NCBI GenBank assembly: GCA_947372225.1
Contig: CANBSV010000020.1
Location: 1 to 33,155, forward strand
Origin: Burkholderiales bacterium
Lineage (GTDB): Bacteria > Pseudomonadota > Gammaproteobacteria > Burkholderiales > Burkholderiaceae_C
Direction: 5' to 3'
DNA length: 33,155 bases
Position 1 is the first letter of the stretch. Each line of letters begins with the position of its first letter. The position numbers and the translations under genes were made by a program. Of this stretch, positions 24,547-33,155 are shown one piece after another. The notes under the pieces are model-generated. The model saw nothing but the letters and a program-made list of their open reading frames with translations, was not told where the DNA came from and made no database searches.

Positions 24547-26589
24547 ATGGGAACGGGTGCATTGATGTCTCTGGGCGTGCGGGCCATGGCGGCCAGCTAC
24601 GCCCAACTGCAGACCACCAGCAACAACATCGCCAACGTCAACACCAAGGGCTACTCGCGTCAGGAGGTGCAGCTCGCGAGCTCCGGCGGTCAGTTCACCG
24701 GCGCCGGCTTCTTCGGGCGTGGCGTGGACGTGACCAGCGTGACGCGCGCGCACGATGATTTCCTCACGCGCGAAGCCGCGCTGTCGGCTTCGCTGGCCGC
24801 CTCGGACACCGCGCGCAGCGATCAACTGCTGCGTCTCGAAAAGGTGTTCGGTACCGGCGAGTCCGGTCTGGGTTACGCCACCAACCAGATGTTCAACGCC
24901 TTTGCCGATGTGGCCAGCAAGCCGCAGGATCTGTCGTCGCGTCAGGTGGTGCTGGCGCGTGCCGGCGAATTGGCGGCGCGCTTCACCACCGCTGCCCAGC
25001 AGATCGACGAATTGCAGGCCGGTGTCGCCGGGGATCTGGAGGCCTCGGTGTCACAGGTCAACGACCTGACCAGCCGGATCGCCGTGTTGAATCAGAAGAT
25101 CGTCGATGTGCGCGGCACCGGACAGCCCCCCAATGACCTGCTCGACGAGCGCGACACCGCGGTGCGCGACCTCAGCAAGCTGGTGCAGGTGTCGACCATC
25201 GGCGCCGAGGACGGCTCGTTGTCGGTGTTCATGGGGGCCGGACAGGCGCTGGTGCTGGGCAACCAGACCACGCCGCTGGTGGCCATGCGCGATGTGTACG
25301 ACAACTCGCGCGTGGTGCTGGGTGTGACCACGCAGGCCGGCAACCGGGCACTGCCGCCATCGCTGCTCACCGGTGGCAGCCTGGCCGGACTGATGCGCTT
25401 TCAAAGCACCGACATCACCGATGCGCGCAACCTGCTGGGCCAGATGGCATTGGCGGTGGGCTTGCAGGTCAACGAACAGCAGTCGCTGGGGCTGGATCTC
25501 AACGGGCAGACCGGTGCGGACATGTTCCGCTTCGGCCCGGCCTCCGGATTGCCGGTGCTGGCGGCCAACGCGTCAACGGCCAACACCGGCAGTGGGGCCA
25601 TCTCTCTCACGCTGCAGCCACCGGCCGTGCTCACCGCCGCCAGCGTGAGCAGCGTGCAGGCCAGCGACTACCGCATCACCGCCGATGGCCTGGGCGGCTT
25701 CCAGCTCGCACGGCTCAAGGGCGGTGAGATCGATCCCGACTTTGCGGCACAAAGCGTGGTCAACGGCGACGTGGTGGATGGCTTCAAGATCAGCATCAGC
25801 GGAGCCGCCGCTGCAGGCGACACCTTTTTGCTGCGTCCGGCCGGCAGCGCTGCGCGCGACATGCAGCTGGCCGTGTCCAACCCCAAGTCGATCGCCGCGG
25901 CCTCGCCGCTCAGCGCGACGCTGGGGAGCACGAACAAGGGCACCGGCTCGGTCGGTGCCATCAGTTACACCGGCACCGATGTCGCGGCGTATGCCAATTT
26001 GCCGGTCACCCTGCAATTCCAGACCACCGCGACCCCGGGCCAGTTCACGTACACCTGGACCGACACCACGGGAACCAGCGCGCCTGTCGCGTGGACATCC
26101 GGGCAGCCCGTCGTCTACGCGGGCACCACGCCCACCAACGGCTTTTCGGTGCAGATCAACGGGGTGCCCACAGCCGCCAACAACAGCGTGACGCCTGCGG
26201 TGCCGAGCGACACCTTCGTGTTCAGCGCCAATGCGTTCCCGAGCTCGGACAACCGCAACGCCAACGCCTTGCTGGCCTTGCGCGACAACCCGCTCGTGGG
26301 TGCGGTCTGGAGCGGCGGCACCTTGCAACCGGGCGCCAACGTGACCGATGCCTTCGCAGGCATCGTGGCCAGCATCGGTGTACGCGTGCAAAGCGCCAAG
26401 TCGTCGGCTGATCTGTCGACCAGCGTGGCCACCGAAGCCGAACTGGCGCGCACGTCCAAGTCGGGCGTCAACCTCGACGAGGAAGCGGCCCGGCTGATCC
26501 AGTACCAGCAGAGCTACCAGGCCGCGTCCAAGATGCTGCAGGTTGCGCAAACCGTGTTCGAGACCTTGCTGCAGACCGCCGCACGCTGA
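24547..26589 (+). CDS. flgK: Flagellar hook-associated protein FlgK (HAP1)
   Basis: Hook-filament junction protein of 680 aa, some 130 longer than the Salmonella form. The N-terminal part has MAASYAQLQTTSNNIANVNTK-like FlgK/rod features and KGYSRQEVQL. FlgK segments continue with VNDLTSRIAVLNQKI and PPNDLLDERDTAVRDLSKLV. The centre (about 330-580) is Thr/Ala/Gly-rich and holds the extra length, probably a surface-exposed outer domain. The C-terminal helix is DEEAARLIQYQQSYQAASKM and then LQVAQTVFETLLQ. FlgN, encoded at the other end of the cluster, should be its chaperone. Confidence 0.95.
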   Translation: MGTGALMSLGVRAMAASYAQLQTTSNNIANVNTKGYSRQEVQLASSGGQFTGAGFFGRGVDVTSVTRAHDDFLTREAALSASLAASDTARSDQLLRLEKVFGTGESGLGYATNQMFNAFADVASKPQDLSSRQVVLARAGELAARFTTAAQQIDELQAGVAGDLEASVSQVNDLTSRIAVLNQKIVDVRGTGQPPNDLLDERDTAVRDLSKLVQVSTIGAEDGSLSVFMGAGQALVLGNQTTPLVAMRDVYDNSRVVLGVTTQAGNRALPPSLLTGGSLAGLMRFQSTDITDARNLLGQMALAVGLQVNEQQSLGLDLNGQTGADMFRFGPASGLPVLAANASTANTGSGAISLTLQPPAVLTAASVSSVQASDYRITADGLGGFQLARLKGGEIDPDFAAQSVVNGDVVDGFKISISGAAAAGDTFLLRPAGSAARDMQLAVSNPKSIAAASPLSATLGSTNKGTGSVGAISYTGTDVAAYANLPVTLQFQTTATPGQFTYTWTDTTGTSAPVAWTSGQPVVYAGTTPTNGFSVQINGVPTAANNSVTPAVPSDTFVFSANAFPSSDNRNANALLALRDNPLVGAVWSGGTLQPGANVTDAFAGIVASIGVRVQSAKSSADLSTSVATEAELARTSKSGVNLDEEAARLIQYQQSYQAASKMLQVAQTVFETLLQTAAR

Positions 26590-26636
26590 CACCCATTTCG
26601 CCCTATCCGCCCGCCCTGACCTGATCGAGCAACGCC

Positions 26637-27875
26637 ATGCGAATTGCCTCTGCCAACGGTTACGAAACCACCATCGACGTCTTGCAGCGCCGCCAGACGG
26701 ACCTGAGCGACATGCAGACCCGCCTGACCAGCGGCAAGCGGCTGCTCAAGGCCAGCGACGATCCGGCCGCCGCCGCGCGTGCGGAGCGCGCCATGGCCGC
26801 CGAGATGCGCAGCGACACCTCACAGCGCAGCGTCGACGCCAGCAAGGTCATCATGAGCCAGACCGAAAGCGCACTCGGCGATGCCGGTGACCTGTTGCAG
26901 CAGGTGCGCGAAACCCTCGTGGCCTCCGGCAACGCCACCTACACCGACGCTGAGCGCTCCCAGCTCGCCGCCAACCTGACCAGCATGCGACAGCAATTGC
27001 TTGGCGTGGCCAACCGCACGGACGGCGCGGGCTCCTACCTGTTTGGCGGGCAGGGTTCGTCGCAGCCGCCCTTCGTCGACTCGCCAGCGCCCACCGGTGT
27101 GCAGTTCCGTGGCATCACCGGCCAGATGCAGTCGCCTACCGACAGCCCGCTGCCGTTGAGCAGCGACGGTGTGGCGGGTTGGTTGAACGCCAGCACGGGC
27201 AATGGCGTGTTCCTCACCCAGTCGGCCACCAACACCGTGACCGGTCAGCCGGTCTCGGGCGCCTGGATCGATGCCGGCAGCGTGACCAATCCGTCGGCGC
27301 TGTTTCCGGTGGCCGACACTGGCTACCGCGTGCACTTCACCAGCGGCGGCGCCTATGACATCGAAAGCTATTCGCTGTCATCGCCCGCATCGCCAGCCAC
27401 CGTGGAAAGCTCAGGCGTCTACCAGTCCGGCACGGCCATTTCCATTCACGGCATGGCCGTCACGGTCACCGGCTCGGCAGCTGCGGGCGATCAGTTCACC
27501 ATCGCGCCATCGACCCCGACGCTCAACGTGTTCAGCACCATCGACAAGGCCATCGCCGACTTGAAGACGGGCAGCCGCACGCCGGCCCAGCGCGCACAGT
27601 CGACCGCCGACCGGCTGCGCGATGTCGACTCCGCGATGGCCTCGCTGAACCTCGCCCGCTCGGCCACCGGCGGCACCCTCAACCTCATCGACAACGAGAC
27701 CACCCGGTTGTCCGCGCTCAAGCTTGCGGCGCAAACCGAGCGGTCCGACGCCGAGGACCTGGACCTGCCGCGGGCACTGTCCGAGTTCCAGAACCAGCAG
27801 ACCGGTTACGAAGCGGCGCTAAAGTCGTACTCGATGGTTCAAAAGATGTCTTTGTTCCAGTACATCAACGGTTAA
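26637..27875 (+). CDS. flgL: Flagellar hook-associated protein FlgL (HAP3)
   Basis: Second junction protein, 412 aa, longer than the 317 of Salmonella because of an enlarged middle domain (about 160-300). The flagellin-like N-terminus includes LQRRQTDLSDMQTRLTSGKR and KASDDPAAAARAERA. The conserved GAGSYLFGGQGSSQPPF marks FlgL. The C-terminal helix includes LSEFQNQQTGYEAALKSYS and VQKMSLFQYING. It ends the flgB-L run. No terminator separates it from the HDOD gene 42 bp downstream, so read-through is likely. Confidence 0.95.
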   Translation: MRIASANGYETTIDVLQRRQTDLSDMQTRLTSGKRLLKASDDPAAAARAERAMAAEMRSDTSQRSVDASKVIMSQTESALGDAGDLLQQVRETLVASGNATYTDAERSQLAANLTSMRQQLLGVANRTDGAGSYLFGGQGSSQPPFVDSPAPTGVQFRGITGQMQSPTDSPLPLSSDGVAGWLNASTGNGVFLTQSATNTVTGQPVSGAWIDAGSVTNPSALFPVADTGYRVHFTSGGAYDIESYSLSSPASPATVESSGVYQSGTAISIHGMAVTVTGSAAAGDQFTIAPSTPTLNVFSTIDKAIADLKTGSRTPAQRAQSTADRLRDVDSAMASLNLARSATGGTLNLIDNETTRLSALKLAAQTERSDAEDLDLPRALSEFQNQQTGYEAALKSYSMVQKMSLFQYING

Positions 27876-27917
27876 GCCTTGTGCCGGCGCGACGCCGACG
27901 GGCAGTGTGGAGACTTT

Positions 27918-29129
27918 GTGACTGACGACGACATCCTGGCCCGGGTGGCTCTGGGCTATTCCGCTTTCATCGACCGCACCCGCTCGGTCACCGCCACACG
28001 CCTGACCGTGTTCGCGCTGGACTCCGATGTCGTGCTCGACGCGGCACAGCTGCTCAGTGCGGTGGCAGCCGTGTGGCCCGCCGAGGGCGGCCGTGTGTCA
28101 CTCAACATCACCAGCGAAAGCCTGCTGCACGACCTGTTGGGGGCCACGCCGTCACAAAACCTGATGATCGAAGTGCCTGCCTTCATGGCCGCCGATCCCG
28201 CGAACTCGACCGCCATCCTGGCGCTGCACGCTCGCGGCAACACCTTGCTCATCAAGGGCCGGCCGCTGAAAGAACTGCCGCGCGAAGTGCTGCCGTGCTT
28301 CAAGCATTCGATCATCGACCTGGTCGATGACCGGCGCACCACCCCGGCCTCGCAGACCGCACCGACCGGCATGACTCGCAGCATCTCGCACATGCTCGCG
28401 GGCATCCACTCGGTGGCTGACATGAACGGCGCTTTCGAGCGCGGTGCCGCCGCCGTGCTGGGCTGGCCGATCGGCGATGAGGTGGGCGCGCTGCCTGCCG
28501 GCGCGCGCGCCGTGCCGACCCCGATCAATCTGCAATCGGTGGTCGAACTGATCCGTCAGGTCGACCAGGAAGAGTCGCCCGAACAAATCGAACGCACCCT
28601 CAAGCACGACCCCTCGCTGGGCTACAAGATCCTGCGCTACATCAACTCGGCGGCGTTCGGGCTGTCGGTCGAGATCAACTCATTCAGCCATGCGGTGATG
28701 CTGCTCGGATACGGGCGGCTCAAGCGCTGGCTGGCGCTGTTGCTGGCCACCGCCAGCAAAGAGCCCAACTTGCGTGCGGCCATGTTCGCCTCGGTGCGCC
28801 GCGGGCTGGTCATGGAAGAACTCGCCCGCGAGAGCGGCGATCAGGAGTTGCGCAACGAGCTGTTCATCTGTGGCGTGTTCTCGCTGCTCGACCGCCTGTT
28901 TGGTCAGCCACTGGCCGAGTTGCTGAAAACCATCCCTGTGCCCCAGCGCGTGCACGACACACTGGTTGATGGCACCGGCCCGTACATGCCGTATTTCAAT
29001 CTCGTGCGCGCCATCGAGTCGGAGTCGCTGTACGACCTGCGCGAGTGTGCCGATGCCCTGATGATGGACATGAGGGATGTCAACAAGGCCACGCTGCGCG
29101 CGCTGGCTGTGGCCGCGCAGCTCGACTGA
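27918..29129 (+). CDS. HDOD-domain signalling protein with degenerate EAL-like N-terminus
   Basis: Cytoplasmic protein of 403 aa resembling YuxH-type proteins (EAL-like plus HDOD). Residues about 1-190 follow the EAL fold pattern (SAFIDRTRSVTATRLTVFAL, VSLNITSESLLHDLL, NLMIEVPAFMA), but no EAL motif or metal-binding acids remain, so c-di-GMP hydrolysis is not expected. The HDOD domain (about 200-395) shows IERTLKHDPSLGYKILRYIN and INSFSHAVMLLGYGRLKRWL. The GTG at 27918 was chosen because GGAG (27909-27912) lies 5 nt before it; a longer TTG-started frame begins at 27879. Position right after flgL suggests a link to motility, but that is inference. Confidence 0.8.
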   Translation: MTDDDILARVALGYSAFIDRTRSVTATRLTVFALDSDVVLDAAQLLSAVAAVWPAEGGRVSLNITSESLLHDLLGATPSQNLMIEVPAFMAADPANSTAILALHARGNTLLIKGRPLKELPREVLPCFKHSIIDLVDDRRTTPASQTAPTGMTRSISHMLAGIHSVADMNGAFERGAAAVLGWPIGDEVGALPAGARAVPTPINLQSVVELIRQVDQEESPEQIERTLKHDPSLGYKILRYINSAAFGLSVEINSFSHAVMLLGYGRLKRWLALLLATASKEPNLRAAMFASVRRGLVMEELARESGDQELRNELFICGVFSLLDRLFGQPLAELLKTIPVPQRVHDTLVDGTGPYMPYFNLVRAIESESLYDLRECADALMMDMRDVNKATLRALAVAAQLD

Positions 29130-29167
29130 AACCGGCTGTTCGCGTGCAACGCGCTAGATTCGCGGGC

Positions 29168-29194
29168 ATGAACGATCCAACCCCCGGCCGGTGA
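29168..29194 (+). other. Eight-codon open frame ahead of the multi-PAS kinase
   Basis: ATG at 29168 opens a mini-frame encoding MNDPTPGR and stopping with TGA at 29192-29194, 5 nt before the kinase ATG at 29200. A -10-like CTAGATT (29154-29160) lies just before it, which would start transcripts almost at this ATG. It could be a translated leader or chance. The mini-frame itself has no ribosome site, and no -35 box was found. Confidence 0.25.
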
Positions 29195-29199
29195 GGCGC

Positions 29200-32100
29200 A
29201 TGGCCACTGCCGCTGACCTGCCGTCGCTCGAACAATTCTTCGACCATTTGTCTGAGGGCGTGCTGCTGTTCGACCGCCGCGCCCTGGTGAGTTTTGCCAA
29301 CACGGCGGCGCTGCGGCGTCTGCCGGCGGTGGTCGGCGCTTCCGTTCAGGAATGGCGCGCGGTGCTTGGCGTGCCGCTGGTCGAGTGGATCAGCCAGGCG
29401 GTCGGCGGGGCGTCGCCGACGCTGCGCTTTCCCGGTTACGCGGCCGTGCGTTCGGTGTGGCCATTGCGCCGCAACCTTGAGTCGTCGCCGCCGCCCGCCG
29501 CGCTGGCCGACGGCCGCTCGGCGTCTGTCGCCTGGCAGGTCCTGGGCCCCGGGCTGTTCGCGTTGCGGCTGCAGTGGAGCGAAGCCACCCCAAGTGCGCC
29601 GGAAGCACCGGCCGGTGTCGCACGAGCGCTGCAGCCCACGATTGCCGGCCCGGTGATCGCCGAGCTCATGCATGTGCTGTGGGACTCGCCCTTTCCGGCC
29701 CTGCTGCAAGACACGCGTGGACGCATCGTCGATGTCAACGCCGCATTCGAGGCTTTCAGTGGCTACGCGCGGGACCGGCTGATCGGCATCGATGCGGTCC
29801 AGCTCGAACCCGAGGCCGATCGACAGACCGGATTCGATGGCTGTGAGCGTTGGCAGGCAGACGCATCGCGTGGCAGTGAGCGCACGCTGACAAGCCGCCG
29901 GCTGGTGGCTGCCGACGGTCGGGAGCGCTGGTATCGCGAGGCGCGCAGCGAACTGACCGACGAGCGCGGCCGCGTTTTCACGATGTCGGTGCTGCAAGAC
30001 ACCACCGCCGAGCATGTCGCGCGCGAACGTGCCGACCGCTCGGCGCGCGAGATCGACGACTGGTTCGACCTGAGCCCGATCGGCATGGTTCTGTACGACG
30101 AGGCCGGCCTTCTGGTGCGCAGCAACCCGGCCTTCGAATCGCTCATCGGCGCCGCGCCGGCGCTGCTGGGTGAAGCGCCATCGGCGCTGCGGCAATTGCT
30201 GGGATGGACCGATCGCGGGCCGGTTGCGGGCCTGCAACCCGACGCTGCGGCGGTGGTCAGCGAAGGCTGGGTGCCGCAACCCAACGGCGCGCCGCGCCGC
30301 TTGCGCTCGATCGTGCGCGGCTACCTCACGTCGAGCGGCCAGCGCCGGCACATGGCGATCCTGGAAGATCGCAGCGCGGAAGAAGAACGCGATCTGGCGC
30401 AAATGCAGATCGGCGCGCTGATGGACACCGCCGGCGTCGGGCTGGCCACTTTTCAGGAGAACTCGGGCTGGGTGCGCCGGGACCGCTCGTTGCCGGGTGC
30501 CGAGCCCACGCTCAAGGCGCCCGCCTCGGCCGATCTGCAATCGATCAGCCGCGACATCGTGGTCGAGGAGTCGAGGGCCGATTACGACCAGTTGCAGCAC
30601 GCCTTGCGCACGGCCACGAGGGCCGAGGTGCGCTATGCGATACGTCACCCCGAGCGGGGCTTGCGCTGGCTGTTGACCCGCGTTGAGCCGGCCACGCTGG
30701 CCTCGGGGCAGCGCACCACCTCGGTGGTCACCCTTGACGTCACCGAGCAGCACCAGACGCAGCTGCGCAGCGAGCAGTTGCTGCGCGACCGCGAGCTGAT
30801 GTTCAGCCTGTCGGAAGTCGGCGTGGCGTTCTTGCGCGACGGCGTGCTGCAGCGCGCCAACGACTCGCTGGCTCAGCTGTCGGGCTACACGGCGGCACAG
30901 CTTCAGGGGTTGCCGTTGGCCGTGCTGTTTGGCGATGACGATGAGCACGAGCGCCTGGCCAACGAGGAAATGATCGCGCTGCGCGAGACCGGCCGCTGGA
31001 TGGGTGAACGCCAGTTGTTGCAGCGCGGCGGGCAGCGCGTGTGGGTGCAGGTCAGCACGCGGCTGGTGGGCGAAGCGCTGTCAGACGGTGTCATCACGTC
31101 CTTCGTGAATGTCGACGCGCGCCACCGTGCCGAGGATGCCGTCACCGTGCAGGCCCGGCGCACGCGCGCCATCCTCGACTCGGTGCTGGTGGGCATCGTG
31201 ACGGTGGGGCCGCTGGGCATCGAGTGGATGAACCGCTCGGCACGGCGCATGTTCGGTGCCGATCTGGACGACTTCCTGGGCCAGCCGATCAGCACGGTGG
31301 CCACGCCCGAGGCTGACCATCCGTTTCGACGCACCCAGTACCTCGAGGACCTGGTCGAAGGCGAGGCAGAGACCTTCGAATGCCGGGTCAAGGCGCGCGA
31401 CGGGCGCGAATTCTGGGTCGTGGGCAATGCGGTGGTCACCGGCCATGAGTCGCACGGGCGGCAACTCACGTACGCGCTGCTCGACATCGAACGGCGGCGT
31501 CAGGCCGAGGCCCGCATCGCCGAGGCGCAGGCCTCGTTGCAGCGCATCATCGAGGCCGCGCCGATGGCCATTGCGGTGTGCGATGCACGCACCTTGCGCG
31601 TGCTGCAGGCCAACGTGGTCGCCGCGCGCAGCGTGCGCTTGACGACCGAGCAGATCGTCGGTCGCTCGCCCGAGGAGATCTTCAGTGCGGAGGTCGCCGC
31701 GCAGCGCCGCATCGACATGGGAGACGCCTTGCGCGCGAGCGACGTGACGCAGCGTGAGTACCGCCTGGTGGTTCAAGGCGAGACCTGGGTCTGGGATGCG
31801 CGCTATCTGCCGCTGGCCGCGCCCGGCGAGCCGCCCGATCAGCTGCTGCTGGTGGCCACCGACGTCTCCGAGCAGCGCGCTGCCGAGCAAGCGCGTTTCG
31901 ACGCGGCCATCACGCAGCGCGAGATGCTGGTCAAGGAAGTCCATCACCGCATCAAGAACAACTTGCAAGGCGTGGCCGGGCTCATGCAGCAGATTGCCAA
32001 ACGCAAGCCCGAAATGGCCGACGTGATGGCCGAGGTGGTGGGGCAGGTGCAGGCCATCGCGCAGGTCTACGGCTTGCAGGTGGGCGCCGGCGGGCCGCTG

Positions 32101-32586
32101 CACGTCAACAGCGTGGTCGAGGCGATCGCCAGTTCGGTGCAGCGCACCTTCGGCCATGAGATTGCCTTTTCGGTGCATGGCGAGAACCCGGCGCAGTGGG
32201 TGTTGCCTGAGGCCGAATCGATCCCCATCGCGCTGACGCTCAACGAGTTACTGACCAACGCCGTCAAGCACAGCGCCATGCAGCATCGCGCCAGCGACCC
32301 GGCGGGCGACACCGCGGTGCCGGTGGTCGGCTGCGAGTTGCTGTGTGGCGATGTGGGTGTGCGCATCGTGATTCGCAACCGAGCGCGCCTGCCCGACGGG
32401 TTCAACCTGGCGCGTGTGCCCGGTGGCGTGTCCGGCCTCGGGCTGGTGCGCGCGCTGCTGCCGCGCCGCTGCGCGCAATTCGCCATCGAGCAGTCGCAAG
32501 ACGAGGTGGTGGTCACGGTGTCGATCGGTGCGCCCGGTGTGGTGTCCACGGCCGCCTCTGTCCAGGCCGCTGCCCCGGCGGGTTAA
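29200..32586 (+). CDS. Large multi-PAS sensor histidine kinase (HisKA_2 type)
   Basis: Predicted soluble sensor kinase of 1128 aa; no membrane segment or signal peptide is evident. The N-terminal 900 residues hold about six PAS/PAC-like units. Clear ones begin near 165 (LLQDTRGRIVDVNAAFEAFS), 290 (MVLYDEAGLLVRSNPAFESL), 545 (RANDSLAQLSGYTAAQL), 660 (GPLGIEWMNRSARRMFGADL) and 785; those near 10 and 410 are degenerate. The H box MLVKEVHHRIKNNLQGVAGL (H915/H916) is of the HisKA_2 type. The ATPase domain has LTLNELLTNAVKHS (N box) and GVSGLGLVRALLP (G box). Start 29200 has GGTGAG upstream; GTG 29191 is an alternative. The response regulator 96 bp downstream is the likely partner. The signal is unknown. 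Confidence 0.87.
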   Translation: MATAADLPSLEQFFDHLSEGVLLFDRRALVSFANTAALRRLPAVVGASVQEWRAVLGVPLVEWISQAVGGASPTLRFPGYAAVRSVWPLRRNLESSPPPAALADGRSASVAWQVLGPGLFALRLQWSEATPSAPEAPAGVARALQPTIAGPVIAELMHVLWDSPFPALLQDTRGRIVDVNAAFEAFSGYARDRLIGIDAVQLEPEADRQTGFDGCERWQADASRGSERTLTSRRLVAADGRERWYREARSELTDERGRVFTMSVLQDTTAEHVARERADRSAREIDDWFDLSPIGMVLYDEAGLLVRSNPAFESLIGAAPALLGEAPSALRQLLGWTDRGPVAGLQPDAAAVVSEGWVPQPNGAPRRLRSIVRGYLTSSGQRRHMAILEDRSAEEERDLAQMQIGALMDTAGVGLATFQENSGWVRRDRSLPGAEPTLKAPASADLQSISRDIVVEESRADYDQLQHALRTATRAEVRYAIRHPERGLRWLLTRVEPATLASGQRTTSVVTLDVTEQHQTQLRSEQLLRDRELMFSLSEVGVAFLRDGVLQRANDSLAQLSGYTAAQLQGLPLAVLFGDDDEHERLANEEMIALRETGRWMGERQLLQRGGQRVWVQVSTRLVGEALSDGVITSFVNVDARHRAEDAVTVQARRTRAILDSVLVGIVTVGPLGIEWMNRSARRMFGADLDDFLGQPISTVATPEADHPFRRTQYLEDLVEGEAETFECRVKARDGREFWVVGNAVVTGHESHGRQLTYALLDIERRRQAEARIAEAQASLQRIIEAAPMAIAVCDARTLRVLQANVVAARSVRLTTEQIVGRSPEEIFSAEVAAQRRIDMGDALRASDVTQREYRLVVQGETWVWDARYLPLAAPGEPPDQLLLVATDVSEQRAAEQARFDAAITQREMLVKEVHHRIKNNLQGVAGLMQQIAKRKPEMADVMAEVVGQVQAIAQVYGLQVGAGGPLHVNSVVEAIASSVQRTFGHEIAFSVHGENPAQWVLPEAESIPIALTLNELLTNAVKHSAMQHRASDPAGDTAVPVVGCELLCGDVGVRIVIRNRARLPDGFNLARVPGGVSGLGLVRALLPRRCAQFAIEQSQDEVVVTVSIGAPGVVSTAASVQAAAPAG

Positions 32587-32682
32587 GACCCGCGGCGCCT
32601 GGCGGCAGCGCTGTTCAGGCGGGGGGCTTTCGGACAGAATCGGACGGGTTTTCAGGCGATCAAGGTACAGCGGGGTTCCCCA

Positions 32683-33155
32683 GTGGCAGTGGCACACGAT
32701 CCAGCCGCATCCGGCGGCAAGATATTGGTGGTCGACGACGATCGACTGGTGCTCGCCACGCTCGCCCACGGACTGAGCGAGGCCGGCTACGAGGTCATTG
32801 ACGCGGACAACGGCGACGACGCCATCCTGCTGGCGCGCGAGCACCGGCCCGACCTGGCGCTGCTCGACATCCGCATGGAAGGCATGAGCGGCTTTGATGT
32901 CGCCGCTTACCTGCGTGAGCACTGCAAGATGCCGTTCATGTTCCTGTCGGCCTTCACCGACAGCGACACGGTACGGCAGGTGCAAGAACTCGGCGCGGTG
33001 GACTACCTGGTCAAGCCGCTCGACATCGGGCACATCGTGCCGGCGGTGCGTGCGGTGTTCGAGCGCATCCGCGCCGGCTCCGTGGTGCCGCTCACGCCTG
33101 TGCCGCCGGTGGCCAGCGCACCCGCCCTGTCGCCCTTGAGCGCCATGGCCGTGGG
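32683..33155 (+). CDS. Response regulator, probably ANTAR type (3' end cut by window)
   Basis: The first 157 residues of a response regulator. The receiver (about 13-130) has ILVVDDDR (acidic pair near D18-D20), phospho-acceptor D62 in LLDIRMEGMSGFD, a conserved Ser in MFLSAF and K111 in YLVKPLD. A Pro/Ala/Val linker follows, and the final LSAMAV resembles the opening of the ANTAR RNA-binding domain of AmiR/NasT-type antiterminators. HisKA_2 kinases are known to pair with ANTAR regulators (EutW/EutV, PdtaS/PdtaR), which fits the kinase upstream. No ATG is in frame, so the GTG at 32683 is proposed, with GTG 32689 as an alternative. The output domain itself lies outside the window. Confidence 0.8.
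   Translation, partial: MAVAHDPAASGGKILVVDDDRLVLATLAHGLSEAGYEVIDADNGDDAILLAREHRPDLALLDIRMEGMSGFDVAAYLREHCKMPFMFLSAFTDSDTVRQVQELGAVDYLVKPLDIGHIVPAVRAVFERIRAGSVVPLTPVPPVASAPALSPLSAMAV

Noticed and set aside
29080..30948. A 622-codon open frame on the minus strand
   Set aside because: It lies opposite the HDOD gene end and the PAS kinase, both supported by domains; the product has no recognisable fold.

Overview
The window reads as chromosomal DNA of a motile, high-GC betaproteobacterium, most likely of the order Burkholderiales. This rests on the strong G/C third-position bias, the flgAMN / flgBCDEFGHIJKL layout, a dual-domain FlgJ, a PEP-CTERM protein and the style of the two-component systems. 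I see no tRNA, rRNA, IS element, prophage or CRISPR array. Genes are packed closely; no gene-free stretch exceeds 300 bp.

Layout. (1) 1-975, minus: a zinc carboxypeptidase-like aspartoacylase/succinylglutamate desuccinylase family protein, cut by the window edge. (2) 1063-4409, minus: a five-gene zinc operon, zur - small His-rich membrane protein - znuC - znuB - znuA. Three successive ATGA overlaps and one 2-bp gap join the genes, and a palindromic candidate Zur operator precedes zur. (3) 4481-5098, plus: an orphan ParA-type ATPase. (4) 5225-7797, plus: a NarL/LuxR-type response regulator overlapping a membrane hybrid histidine kinase whose receiver has lost its phospho-aspartate. (5) 7777-11623, minus: a SulP/STAS anion transporter behind metG. 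(6) 11810-13481, plus: apbC/mrp then dcd. (7) 13616-15283, plus: a PEP-CTERM exported protein, an intrinsic terminator, and a YpfJ-type metallopeptidase. (8) 15376-17063, minus: flgA, flgM, flgN, with a good sigma-28 promoter before flgM. (9) 17193-27875, plus: flgB through flgL, uninterrupted. (10) 27918-33155, plus: a degenerate-EAL/HDOD protein, a very large multi-PAS sensor kinase with a HisKA_2-type H box, and a response regulator cut by the edge that probably continues into an ANTAR RNA-binding domain.

How the parts work together. The zinc operon would be autoregulated by Zur and import Zn through ZnuABC. ZnuA lacks the usual His-rich loop, while Zur has gained a His-rich insertion and a separate His-rich membrane protein is encoded between zur and znuC. 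The flagellar block makes the rod, hook, P and L rings and hook-filament junction. FlgM (anti-sigma-28) and FlgN (chaperone for FlgK/FlgL) have their own sigma-28 promoter, giving the usual checkpoint feedback. The signalling genes after flgL may tie motility to sensory input.

Most interesting leads: the His-rich zinc operon with histidines redistributed between proteins; a shared C4-5/N7/G4-5 inverted repeat upstream of both the LuxR-type regulator and the PEP-CTERM gene; the degenerate receiver of the hybrid kinase; and the giant PAS kinase paired with a likely ANTAR regulator.
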